Shown: positions 1-7,627 of the stretch, in pieces | How positions within the stretch are numbered: position 1 is the first letter of the stretch | Layout of the letters: every line of letters begins with the position of its first letter | Assembly (NCBI RefSeq): GCF_013364155.1 | Contig: NZ_CP054916.1 | Coordinates: 4,585,001-4,649,000, forward strand | Origin: Streptomyces sp. NA02950 | Lineage (GTDB): Bacteria; Actinomycetota; Actinomycetes; Streptomycetales; Streptomycetaceae | Length of the DNA: 64,000 bases | Direction: 5' to 3' | Made by a program: the position numbers and the translations under genes | The notes under the pieces: model-generated | Databases searched by the model: none | What the model saw: only the letters and a program-made list of their open reading frames with translations | Told to the model about the DNA's origin: nothing

Positions 1-297
1 ACCGGTCCCACAGTCCCATGTCCATCTCCTTCTCGCTGTTGCGTGGCATGTGTTGCGTGTTAGAGGGGCGCAGCTCCCGAATCTACAGGCTTGTAGAATC
101 CTACGCGTGGTGGTGGTCAAGATTCCGTGGGGGCTAGGCCGGACGGACGCGCGGCGGGGGGTTACGCTCACCCCTCAAGAACGTGGCTTGGAAGAGGAGT
201 GCTCTTTGTCCGGCAGTACGACGGACTCCCCGGGGCATAGTCCCCGACCATCCCGCCCGCTCGCTGTTGACTGCGGCACTCGGCGAGGTGGTGTTCG
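1..297. other. Upstream region of the CNNM operon, no gene seen
   Basis: No convincing coding sequence is visible. A purine-rich Shine-Dalgarno (GAGGTGG) sits about 5 nt before the ATG at 298. A GC-rich stretch around 150-175 can fold into a short hairpin (GGGG...CCCC). I looked for a magnesium riboswitch, which would suit a CNNM gene, and could not recognise its conserved blocks. Confidence 0.4.
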
Positions 298-1662
298 ATG
301 AATGCCGCACTCAGTCTGCTGGCCGTTCTGGTCCTGACCGCTGGCACGGGCTACTTCGTGGCCCAGGAGTTCGCCTACGTGGCCGCTGACCGGCTGGCCC
401 TCACCCGCGAGGCGGAAGCCGGTGACAAACGAGCCGCGCGTGCTCTGCAGGTGCTGGAGCGCCTCTCCTTCATGCTCTCCGGGGCCCAGCTCGGCATCAC
501 GGTCACCGGGCTGGTCGTCGGTTTCCTCGCCGAGCCCTCCGTCTCCGCACTGCTCGAACCGCTGCTGATCGGGATGGGAATTTCCGAGGGCGTCGTCGAT
601 GCTGTCTCGGTGGCTCTCGGCTTCGTTGTGGCCATGGTGCTCCAGATGGTTGTGGGCGAGCTGGCGCCGAAGAACCTGGCGCTCGCTGTCCCGGAAAGAC
701 TGGCCAAGTCCTTGGCTTCCTCCACCCTGGTCTACTTGAAGATCGTGGGGCCAGTGGTGCGGGTCTTCGACGGTGTCGCGGCCAAGATGCTGCGTGGCGT
801 CGGCATCGAGCCGGTGGAGGAGCTTCACCACGGCGCGACGCTGGAGGAGCTCGGCCACCTCGTCAGCGCCTCCCATCAGGGCGGTCACCTGCCATCCGAC
901 ACCGCCGAGCTGCTCGATCACGCGATGGAGTTCTCCGACCGCACCCTGGACGAGGTCATGGTGCCGCGTGTGGACGTGACGTTCGTACGGGCCGAATCCG
1001 CGGCATCCGAGGCTGTCGAACTGATCGCCCGTTACGGCCACTCGAACTACCCCGTCCTCGGGGAGCGCCTGGACGACATCGTGGGCGTCGTGGGTGTACG
1101 GGAATTGATGCGGCTGGCTGCCACCCGGATCGAATGCGCCACCACCGCCGAACTGGCCCGCCAACCGCTCCTGCTGCCGGCCACCCTGGCGCTGCCCCAG
1201 GCCGTCGAGCAGATGCGCGCGCAAGATGAGGAGTTCGCCCTTGTCCTGGACGAGTACGGCGGCCTGGCAGGAATCGTCACCTTCGAGGACATCGCCGAGG
1301 AGCTGATCGGCGATATCGCCGACGAATCCGACCGCGTCGTCGAAATTGCCGTCGCCGACGGTGCGGGCTGGCTGGTGAACGCCGGTTGTCGAACGGACGA
1401 GGTCGAGAAGGCCACCGGCATTGGGCTCCCTGAGGGCGAGGTTTACGCCACCGTCGCCGGACTGGTCGTCGACCGTCTCGGCCGCTTCCCCGCCATCGGT
1501 GACCGCTTGACCCTCGATCTGCCCCACGGAGACGCAGTGGTAATCGAGGTCAGGTCCCTCGACCGGCATGTGCCCGAACGGGTCCGGATGGAGCGCCTGA
1601 CCGGCGACGGCACGGCCGCCATGACCACCACGACGGGTGAGCACGAGGACGGACACGCATGA
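298..1662 (+). CDS. CNNM/CBS-pair membrane protein with C-terminal CorC/HlyC domain
   Basis: A 454-residue protein of the hemolysin-C/CNNM family, whose members are membrane proteins linked to Mg2+ and Co2+ efflux or homeostasis. Residues ~1-190 form the DUF21/CNNM membrane domain (first helix near residues 3-22, with the family-type GAQLGITVTGL stretch). Residues ~210-335 form two CBS motifs (EVMVPRVDV, then LDEYGGLAGIVTFEDI). Residues ~345-430 form a CorC/HlyC-type FAD-like domain (GWLVNAG...GEVYATVAGLV). The ATG at 298 follows GAGGTGG at good spacing. The stop overlaps the next start (ATGA), so the two genes are very probably translationally coupled. Family assignment is firm; the transported ion is inference. 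Confidence 0.9.
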   Translation: MNAALSLLAVLVLTAGTGYFVAQEFAYVAADRLALTREAEAGDKRAARALQVLERLSFMLSGAQLGITVTGLVVGFLAEPSVSALLEPLLIGMGISEGVVDAVSVALGFVVAMVLQMVVGELAPKNLALAVPERLAKSLASSTLVYLKIVGPVVRVFDGVAAKMLRGVGIEPVEELHHGATLEELGHLVSASHQGGHLPSDTAELLDHAMEFSDRTLDEVMVPRVDVTFVRAESAASEAVELIARYGHSNYPVLGERLDDIVGVVGVRELMRLAATRIECATTAELARQPLLLPATLALPQAVEQMRAQDEEFALVLDEYGGLAGIVTFEDIAEELIGDIADESDRVVEIAVADGAGWLVNAGCRTDEVEKATGIGLPEGEVYATVAGLVVDRLGRFPAIGDRLTLDLPHGDAVVIEVRSLDRHVPERVRMERLTGDGTAAMTTTTGEHEDGHA

Positions 1663-2678
1663 GTCTCCCGGTAGCCCTCTTCATCACCGTTCTGCTGCTC
1701 ATCGGCAGTGGATTCTTCGTCGCAGCCGAGTTCGCACTCGTTGCTGCCAAGCATCACCGCATCGACCAGGCCGCAGCGCAAGGCCGGCGCGGCGCCCGCG
1801 CTGCGCTCGCCGGAATGCGTGAGCTGTCGATGATGCTGGCCGGCGCCCAGCTCGGCATCACCGTCTGCACCCTGGGTCTGGGCAGCATCTCCGAACCGGC
1901 CATCTCCCACCAGATCGACCCGATACTGCACGAAGTGGGCCTTCCCAGCGGACTCAGCTACGCCATCGGCTTCGCCGTCGCGCTGGTCGTCGTGGTCTTT
2001 CTGCACATGGTGGCCGGCGAGATGGCGCCCAAGTCCTGGGCAATCGCCAACCCGGAGCGCTCCGCGATGCTGCTCGCCCCCGCCTTCCGGGGGCTGGTGC
2101 GGTGCGTACGCCCGCTGATCGCCCTGTTCAACACGGTCAGCAATGCCCTCGTCCGGCTCTGTCGGGTCACCCCGCGCGACGAGCTGATCTCGGTCCACAA
2201 CCGGGAGCAGCTGACCCACCTGGTCGCCGAATCACAACGCCTCGGCCTCATCAGCGAGACCGACTCAGGACTGATCACCCGCTCCCTCACCGAACCACAG
2301 ACCCCGGTGGGCACCCTTCAAGTGCCCGCCGAGAGGATCACGGACGTACCCGCCGACGCTGACGCGGAAGCCATTCTCGTGGCCATGGCAGCCAGCGACC
2401 GCACTCGCCTCCTGGTCCGCGACGGCAGCGCGGTCATCGGCTCCCTCCACGCCCGTGACGCCATCGTCGCCCGCGCGCGATCCCGGACTGTCACCGCCCG
2501 GGAACTCGCGCGTCCGGTGCCGGTCCTGCGGACGCGTGACAGTGTGGCGCACGCCGTGGAGCAGCTGCGGCAGCGCCGCGCCTCCCTGGCGGTCGTTCAC
2601 GACGCCGACGGATGTCTGACCGGGCTGGTCAGCCTGGACGACCTGATCGTCCGGCTCATGGCTCCGCAGGCCACGTAA
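1659..2678 (+). CDS. CNNM/CBS-pair membrane protein, short form without CorC domain
   Basis: A 339-residue paralogue of the preceding gene. The DUF21/CNNM domain is easy to align (FFVAAEFALVAAKHHRID; MLAGAQLGITVCTLGLG; HMVAGEMAPKSWAI). It is followed by two CBS motifs (PADADAEAILVAM..., then DADGCLTGLVSLDDLI near the C-terminus). The protein ends right after the CBS pair, so the C-terminal CorC/HlyC domain of its neighbour is missing. Tandem long and short forms are common in actinobacteria and may act as a heteromer; that is inference. It starts with ATG overlapping the upstream stop by 4 nt. A terminator hairpin follows 16 nt after the stop. Confidence 0.88.
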   Translation: MSLPVALFITVLLLIGSGFFVAAEFALVAAKHHRIDQAAAQGRRGARAALAGMRELSMMLAGAQLGITVCTLGLGSISEPAISHQIDPILHEVGLPSGLSYAIGFAVALVVVVFLHMVAGEMAPKSWAIANPERSAMLLAPAFRGLVRCVRPLIALFNTVSNALVRLCRVTPRDELISVHNREQLTHLVAESQRLGLISETDSGLITRSLTEPQTPVGTLQVPAERITDVPADADAEAILVAMAASDRTRLLVRDGSAVIGSLHARDAIVARARSRTVTARELARPVPVLRTRDSVAHAVEQLRQRRASLAVVHDADGCLTGLVSLDDLIVRLMAPQAT

Positions 2679-2694
2679 GCCCGCCACACCGTAC

Positions 2695-2722
2695 GGAAGC
2701 CCCTGCCCCACCGGGGGCTTCC
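2695..2722 (+). terminator. Rho-independent-type terminator of the CNNM pair
   Basis: Perfect 9-bp stem GGAAGCCCC / GGGGCTTCC with a 10-nt loop, just after the stop of the second CNNM gene. There is only a short T-containing tail, as is usual in Streptomyces. Confidence 0.75.
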
Positions 2723-2885
2723 CTCTTGGCACAGATCACATGCGACCTTGGCGCAGATCACAGCGACGGAAATTTACGCGTCCGACATCGCGTGATTAGG
2801 GTGCTGTGTGATGCAGTGCCTCGCCAGTTTCGCTCATTTGCTGTAAGACGCAGGACTTACTTGAATGGTTGCCCGAGGAGGTCCT

Positions 2886-4061
2886 GTGGATGAGATGACG
2901 CGCGAAGGAAGCGTTCTGCGTGCCCCGCTGCCCCCTGTCCAGGAGAGCGGGAGCGGTGGGCCGTCACGTTCGCGAGGCAGCCAGAGAAAGGGACCGGCGA
3001 CGGGCTCGGAGCCAGCGAAACAGCGCGATGCGTTCTTCGACAACGCCAAGTACATGGCGATCGTGCTGGTCGCCATGGGGCACGCCTGGGAGCCCCTGCG
3101 CGAGGACAGCAGGCTGGCGGCGGCGCTCTACATCACCGTCTACACCTTTCACATGCCAGCGTTCATCGTCATCTCCGGGTACTTCTCCCGCAGCTTCGAC
3201 ATGCGCCCGGACCGGTTGAAGCGCCTGATCACCGGCATCGTCGTGCCGTACCTCCTCTTCGAAACCGCCTACACCTTCTTCAAGCGCCGGGCCGACGACG
3301 ATCCGACCTTCGACTTCAGCCTGCTGGACCCCTGGTACCTGACCTGGTTCCTGATCGCCCTGTTCGTATGGCGGATGACCACACCGCTGTGGAAGATCAT
3401 CCGCTGGCCGGTCCCCGTCGCACTCCTCATGGCCACGGCGGCCGCTGTCTCGCCCGACATCGGCGATGATCTCGACATGCAGCGCGTCCTGCAGTTCCTC
3501 CCCTTCTTCGTCGTCGGCCTGTGCCTCAAACGCCGCCACTTCGACCTCGTCCGCGGCATCCGGGCCCGTAAGCTCGCCGTCCCTGTCTTCGCCTGCGCCC
3601 TGCTTGTCGCCTATTGGGCGGCGCCGCGGATGAACGCCGCCTGGTTCTATCGCCGCGACAGCGCCCAGGAGCTTGGCGCCCCATGGTGGGACGGCGTGAT
3701 AATGACGGGCGCACTGTTCGGCTGCTCGATAGTGCTCACCGCATGCTTCTTCGCCTGGGTCCCAAAGCGCCGCATGTGGTTCACGATCCTGGGCTCGGGC
3801 ACCCTGTACGGCTATCTGCTGCACGGCTTTCTCGCCAAGGGGTCCCGGTTCTGGGACTGGTACGAAGTGGACTGGGTTCACCATCCCCTGGGTGAAGCCA
3901 CCGTCACCGCAATCGCCGCGACTGTGATCACCCTGCTGTGCACGCCGCCGGTACAGCGCGCGTTCCGCTTCGCGATGGAGCCGAAGATGCCCTGGGCGTT
4001 CCGGCAGGACCCGAATACATCGGTGGATACGGCTGAACGTACACGCGCGACAGGCACGTGA
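2886..4061 (+). CDS. Membrane acyltransferase, acyltransferase-3 / OpgC-like
   Basis: A ~391-residue polytopic membrane protein. After a ~45-residue charged cytoplasmic tail, the motif DNAKYMAIVLVAMGHAW matches the opening of acyltransferase-3 proteins (D-x-K...G-H). It is followed by FHMPAFIVISGYFSRSFD, the F-H-M-P-A/F-x-x-x-S-G-Y signature of that family, and about eight to ten further hydrophobic helices. Such enzymes move acetyl or succinyl groups onto extracytoplasmic sugars or lipids; the substrate here is unknown. I chose the GTG at 2886 because GAGGAGG lies 4-5 nt upstream. An in-frame ATG at 2865 has no such site. It appears to be transcribed alone. Confidence 0.82.
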   Translation: MDEMTREGSVLRAPLPPVQESGSGGPSRSRGSQRKGPATGSEPAKQRDAFFDNAKYMAIVLVAMGHAWEPLREDSRLAAALYITVYTFHMPAFIVISGYFSRSFDMRPDRLKRLITGIVVPYLLFETAYTFFKRRADDDPTFDFSLLDPWYLTWFLIALFVWRMTTPLWKIIRWPVPVALLMATAAAVSPDIGDDLDMQRVLQFLPFFVVGLCLKRRHFDLVRGIRARKLAVPVFACALLVAYWAAPRMNAAWFYRRDSAQELGAPWWDGVIMTGALFGCSIVLTACFFAWVPKRRMWFTILGSGTLYGYLLHGFLAKGSRFWDWYEVDWVHHPLGEATVTAIAATVITLLCTPPVQRAFRFAMEPKMPWAFRQDPNTSVDTAERTRATGT

Positions 4062-4395
4062 CCCCCGGGCCTCAGAGGGCGTACGGGATCTGTGGCTTTC
4101 GCAATTCGCGTTTGTCGCTGATCGCGGAGGTGCCGGACGTCCTACGGCCGGGTCTGGGTGAACAATCCAGGTTCGGGCTCGGTGAGGATGCCGCGGGCGA
4201 CGAGACGCTTGAGCTTGGAACGGACGCCTCATCGGCAGCAGGGCAAGATCGAGGGCTTCGCACAGGTCACGTGCCCGCAGAGGCTGCTGCTTCTGCGGGG
4301 AGCGAACTGGTCGCGGGTGGTGCCGATCAGCGCTGGGTTGTCCTCTCATAGGCTGGCCTCGCACAGCGACCGCCAGACGGGACAAGGGGGACACC
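4062..4395. other. Spacer with degenerate repeat copy 1
   Basis: A 334-bp gap. It holds the first decayed winged-helix remnant (4115-4274) and a 14-mer TGTCCTCTCATAGG at 4339-4352 that recurs at 6482-6495. It ends with the leader of the next gene (AAGGGGG before GTG 4396). Nothing else was recognised. Confidence 0.5.
4115..4274 (-). pseudogene. Frameshifted C-terminal remnant of a winged-helix protein, copy 1
   Basis: Read on the minus strand this gives ARDLCEALDLALLP and then goes out of frame. It is about 160 bp and nearly identical to the segment at 5139-5306. It lacks about 8 nt in the middle (copy 2 has CCTTCAACATTCTTCGGCAG where copy 1 has CCTCATCGGCAG), which causes the frameshift. 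The intact sequence looks like the end of the small HTH proteins found beside insertion sequences in Streptomyces (RDLCEALDLG...). I see no start or N-terminal part. The family link is from memory of the motif, not a search. Confidence 0.55.
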
Positions 4396-5085
4396 GTGGG
4401 AAAGTCCGGGACAGCAGGCAAAGCCACTGCGGCACAGGGTGCCCCGGACCCGAGCCCCACCGCATCGCGCGCGCTGAACTCGCTGCTGTGGGCGTTGGCG
4501 ATTCCGATGGTAGCCCTGGTGGGAGCGGTCCTCGCTCAGTTTTCCTGGCACTGGATCGGAATTGCCATCGTGCTCATCGCAGGGTTCACCGCGCCCATCG
4601 TGGCCGGAGGCGTTTGGAACCGCGCGGGGGCCGCGACTCTCGCGGCTGTCACCACGTTCGCGCTCGGTCTCTTCGCGGGGCCCACCCTGTACGAGACCTA
4701 CGTCAAGCAGTACGGCGAGAAGTCCGACGCCTTGGTCGCCGACACTGCTAAGTACTCGACCAGGAGGAACAACGAGCGCAACGTCTGCCGCGTGGTGGAC
4801 ACCTCGGGCAAGGTCCAGGACCTGTCCGAACAGCAGAACTGCCAGGGCCAGTTCAAGCCGAGGCAGCACATCATCCTTTACAAGGATCCACTCGGCGTCC
4901 TCGAGCCGTGGGCCGAGGCCACGGACGACCGCAGTTTCGACGCCGTCGACCTGTCGGCCACCGGCGGCCTGTTCACCGCCACCGCCGCGGCGCTGTTCTA
5001 CGCCGGGACGCGGCGGCGCTCGGACCAGGAGATGGACGCGAAAAAGCTCCGCGAGTACGGCCCCCCGCGGCGATCGGAACCGTAA
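4396..5085 (+). CDS. Membrane protein of unknown function with extracytoplasmic Cys-pair domain
   Basis: Not recognised. The 229-residue product has a polar N-terminus (~30 residues) and two or three hydrophobic helices between ~32 and 100. Residues ~105-180 form a soluble segment with two cysteines (NVCRVVDTSG and QQNCQGQF), which could form a disulfide if outside the cell. One more hydrophobic helix (GGLFTATAAALFYAG) precedes a charged tail. The GTG start at 4396 has AAGGGGG upstream. Codon use is ordinary for the organism, with third positions mostly G or C. It sits between two copies of the same decayed gene end, so the segment may have been duplicated around it or inserted as a unit. Confidence 0.7.
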   Translation: MGKSGTAGKATAAQGAPDPSPTASRALNSLLWALAIPMVALVGAVLAQFSWHWIGIAIVLIAGFTAPIVAGGVWNRAGAATLAAVTTFALGLFAGPTLYETYVKQYGEKSDALVADTAKYSTRRNNERNVCRVVDTSGKVQDLSEQQNCQGQFKPRQHIILYKDPLGVLEPWAEATDDRSFDAVDLSATGGLFTATAAALFYAGTRRRSDQEMDAKKLREYGPPRRSEP

Positions 5086-5138
5086 GCCCCGGCGCATCCC
5101 ATCTCAAAGGTCGCGATACGACTTGCGTTGGGTGAGGC

Positions 5139-5306
5139 TCGCTGATCGCGGAGGTGCCGGACGTCCTGCGGCCGGGTCTGGGTGGACAATCCGGGTTCGG
5201 GCTCGGTGAGGATGCCGCGGGCGACGAGACTCTTGAGCTTGGAACGGACGCCTTCAACATTCTTCGGCAGCAGGCCGAGATCGAGGGCTTCACACAGGTC
5301 ACGTGC
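5139..5306 (-). pseudogene. C-terminal remnant of a winged-helix protein, copy 2
   Basis: On the minus strand this encodes ARDLCEALDLGLLPKNVEGV followed by RSKLKSLVARGILTEPEPGL, a clean winged-helix end. The reading frame runs open on both sides into sequence that looks non-coding, so no start or full gene can be drawn. It is the less damaged copy of the repeat also present at 4115-4274; the two are collinear and about 1,024 bp apart. In other Streptomyces such ends close small regulator-like proteins linked to insertion sequences (from memory). I regard it as debris of one. Confidence 0.6.
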
Positions 5307-6442
5307 ACGCGCTGACGGCCGGAGACAGATGGGCCCCGAGCGCGGAAGAGGCTCCCACTCCCACCGCCTCGCAGATCTTCCGCTGCTGATCGGCCGCGCG
5401 TTCCGCGGCCCCGATACACCACAGCCGGTCGGCACACCGATCTCCTGAAGAGGCCACCCCTACCTCCTCCTGGATATCGACGGCGTCCTCAGCGGGCGGG
5501 GACGCTCGTCCGGGCGATCCGATGCGCCGCACCACCGGCCGGCCGACGTGCGGGCGTACCCGATCCGCACCGGCCGCTGGGTGAGGGGCGCGGACACGAC
5601 CGCGAGCACCGGGCCCTGCTTCCACGCGCGGCCTTACCCTGGCCTGCCTCTCGCTGGCAGCAGCACTCCTCGCCGTCTTCAGCGAGACACACCGATGAGC
5701 TACTAGGGGGTGCCTGGTGGCACGGGCCCCTACCCACGCGCTGCCGCCCTGCCCCTGCACAGCCCGACTTCGTACCAGCGCTACCTCCAGCAGCTCCGGG
5801 CCCGAACTCCCCCAGCGGGCGCATACCCCTACCCAGGAGGACAGGCACAGCCCTGTCGCTTCGGCCTTCGACAACTTCCACCACCAGCAGCGCAGCGGTG
5901 ACAAGGAAGTGACGAGGCAGGGGTATGCCTACCTTGCAGGGCAGAGAAGGAGAATCCCGCCCCTGGGCAGCACCTGTCGACCTCAACTGCCTGCGGAAGC
6001 CATCACATCTCGGCTGGTGCAGGTCCTGAGCGGCCTTTCCGGAGCAAGGTTTGGCACCTGCAGAGGGCGAGCGTGCAGCAATCCCATCAGAGCCAGGCCT
6101 TCCCCAAGCAGACCCTGGGCCCTGCCTGTTCCGTGGTACACCACGGCTTGTCTCCGATGTCGACGCCGAGGACAGGGCTGTCCAGATACGGGGAATACAC
6201 ACAGGGCTTGGAAGGCACTGCCGATGCCATGCCCCTCAGGGAAAGGCAGCACAGGGTTACCCCAAGACCAGAGACCGGCTTCCCCTGATTTGGCAACGCA
6301 GGCCAGAAGAATTCCGCAATCCCTACCTGGCAACCCTGAGACAGGGAAACGATTTTCCACTCACGACAGGCCTGTCTTTCGCTAAATCGGTAATTTTCGA
6401 CCCGCTTCGCACATGCAGGTATCGGGTAATTGATCTTGTCGC
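5307..6442. other. Long stretch without a recognisable gene
   Basis: About 1.1 kb in which open frames exist on both strands, but none shows a recognised family, a good ribosome site or the strong third-position GC bias of neighbouring genes. From ~5,700 to 6,370 the sequence is unusually dense in CCTG and CAGG tetranucleotides and slightly lower in GC. I read it as old inserted DNA or decayed coding sequence. Confidence 0.45.
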
Positions 6443-6458
6443 TACTTCGAGTGAAGTA
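6443..6458. promoter_or_regulatory. Possible operator palindrome upstream of the small winged-helix gene
   Basis: Perfect inverted repeat TACTTC-GAGT-GAAGTA, 50 nt before the ATG at 6509. Its size and position suit an operator for a DNA-binding protein, possibly the product of the gene itself. This is inferred from symmetry alone. Confidence 0.35.
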
Positions 6459-6508
6459 CCCCTTGCGGGAGGGGCTGTTTATGTCCTCTCATAGGTATCG
6501 TCCTGGAA

Positions 6509-6958
6509 ATGATCGACACTCTTGACTGGCCAGAACTGTCTGGCGATCCCGAGAAGTTCCTACAAGCCCTGGAGGAGAGGGAGGCCGAATTGCAGCAGGA
6601 GCTGTACAAGGTGCGGCAGGTGGCGAGGCAAGTGCGTCAGCTACTGAAGGTCAAGGACACCCTGGCCAGCTGGCACGAATCGGGCATCCCCGAGCAGCGC
6701 CAGGCCGAGAACCAGGCTGCAGGCCCTGAGGACGCAGCCACCGGCGGAACTCAGCCGCCCACGCGCAAGATCCGCATCATGACACTCCTCAGCCAGGATC
6801 CTCAGCGGCAGTGGAAGGTGTCCGATGTAGCGACCGCGCTCGACGAGGTGCCCAAAATCAAGAGCGTACGGGTTGCCATGGACGAGTTGGCGAAAGTCGG
6901 TTCGCTGACCAAGCTACCGAACGCCTTCTACAAAGTTGCACATTCACAGCAGTCCTGA
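6509..6958 (+). CDS. Small coiled-coil / winged-helix protein, probably element-associated
   Basis: A 149-residue acidic protein. Residues ~12-55 are a heptad-like coiled coil (FLQALEEREAELQQELYKV...). A Gln/Ala/Gly-rich linker follows (~60-88). Residues ~90-149 look like a compact winged helix (IRIMTLLSQDPQRQWKVSDV, then VRVAMDELAKVGSLTKL and NAFYKV). The arrangement matches small Streptomyces proteins that accompany insertion sequences, and its end resembles in layout, not in close sequence, the decayed remnants at 4.1 and 5.2 kb. The ATG has only a weak ribosome site (TGGAA), so translation may be leaderless or inefficient. The exact role is unknown; DNA binding is inference. Confidence 0.6.
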   Translation: MIDTLDWPELSGDPEKFLQALEEREAELQQELYKVRQVARQVRQLLKVKDTLASWHESGIPEQRQAENQAAGPEDAATGGTQPPTRKIRIMTLLSQDPQRQWKVSDVATALDEVPKIKSVRVAMDELAKVGSLTKLPNAFYKVAHSQQS

Positions 6959-7055
6959 CTCAGAGAATCAGGAAGGCCGCCACCAAGGACTGGGGTCCAA
7001 GGTGACGGCCAACGGCGACGAACCCCACCCGAGACCTTCCACAGCGCCGGATCAG

Positions 7056-7109
7056 TTCGTCATGTTGCATTTTACGAGCGGCCAAGCGCCGCCGGTAGCT
7101 TATGACGAA
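7056..7109. repeat. Inverted repeat TTCGTCAT / ATGACGAA
   Basis: Perfect 8-bp arms (7056-7063 and 7102-7109) separated by 38 nt, in the gap between the winged-helix gene and the XRE regulator. It could be a boundary or regulatory structure of the neighbouring element. No function can be assigned from sequence. Confidence 0.35.
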
Positions 7110-7119
7110 AATGGACCGG

Positions 7120-7146
7120 CCCTTCGCCCGAAGGGATGACCGGCCT
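7120..7146. terminator. Short hairpin, possible terminator
   Basis: CCCTTCG-CC-CGAAGGG stem (7120-7135) followed by ATGACCGGCCTTTT. It lies between a rightward gene ending at 6958 and a leftward gene ending at 7220, so it may end either transcript. Confidence 0.4.
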
Positions 7147-7219
7147 TTTGTCCAGCTTCGAACAATTCTTTGGTACACGCGTCTCGTTCGTCGGCTCTCC
7201 GCAGCGACGAGGCCCTGCC

Positions 7220-7444
7220 TCACACGTCGCGGCCCGGCCACAGGTCACAGCCCAGGGCCTTTTCCAGATTGGCAATGGTCAGCAGGTCGGGCCACGCCTC
7301 CCCGGCCAGCGCCTTGGCGATCGTGAATCGGGCCACCCCGCTGACGCGCGACAGGTGGGCCACGGACCAGCCCCTCTCCTCCAAGGCGGCTTGGAGCCTG
7401 AAAGCCATCGCCTGGGCCACCCGCGCCCCGTGGTGTTCCGTCAT
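7220..7444 (-). CDS. Small XRE-type helix-turn-helix regulator
   Basis: A 74-residue protein starting at the ATG whose complement is 7442-7444. Residues ~22-62 form a classic XRE/Cro helix-turn-helix (SVAHLSRVSGVARFTIAKAL, then LLTIANLEKALGCDL). It is transcribed away from the recombinase/transposase pair at 7628-10362, with 183 bp between them. This is the usual layout for a repressor controlling itself and a divergent operon. The open frame extends further upstream, but the extension has no family features and poor codon use. Control of the divergent genes is inference from layout. Confidence 0.65.
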   Translation of the reverse strand: MTEHHGARVAQAMAFRLQAALEERGWSVAHLSRVSGVARFTIAKALAGEAWPDLLTIANLEKALGCDLWPGRDV

Positions 7445-7579
7445 GACAGCCTCAGGCCACGCACCGCTGGCGCAGTAGGCGCGCGGCGGCAGTCGGCGGG
7501 CATCTCCTTGGGGCATGAGGCGAAGTCTGACCCATCTGGTCCTCCCAGGTCGCGCGCAGCCGCTGCCATCGATACATGT

Positions 7580-7589
7580 TATTCGAATA
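7580..7589. promoter_or_regulatory. Palindrome in the divergent promoter region
   Basis: TATTCGAATA, a perfect 10-bp A+T-rich palindrome in otherwise GC-rich DNA. It lies between the XRE gene (leftward) and the recombinase-like gene (rightward), 38 nt before the latter's start. It is a plausible XRE operator and/or -10 region. Confidence 0.4.
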
Positions 7590-7627
7590 GCACACCGCCT
7601 CCGGGGGTGCTCTCGTGGCGGCATGTG

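Noticed and set aside
1..297. Possible magnesium (M-box/ykoK) riboswitch before the CNNM genes
   Set aside because: Conserved sequence blocks of the M-box could not be found; only a short hairpin is visible.
175..1656. Long minus-strand open frame opposite the first CNNM gene
   Set aside because: It is a mirror of a strongly supported gene and has no motifs or ribosome site. High-GC DNA creates long antisense frames everywhere in this window.
5299..6202. Several 120-240-residue open frames on both strands in the gene-poor region
   Set aside because: They overlap each other in all frames, lack family motifs, ribosome sites and the usual codon bias, so none can be chosen.
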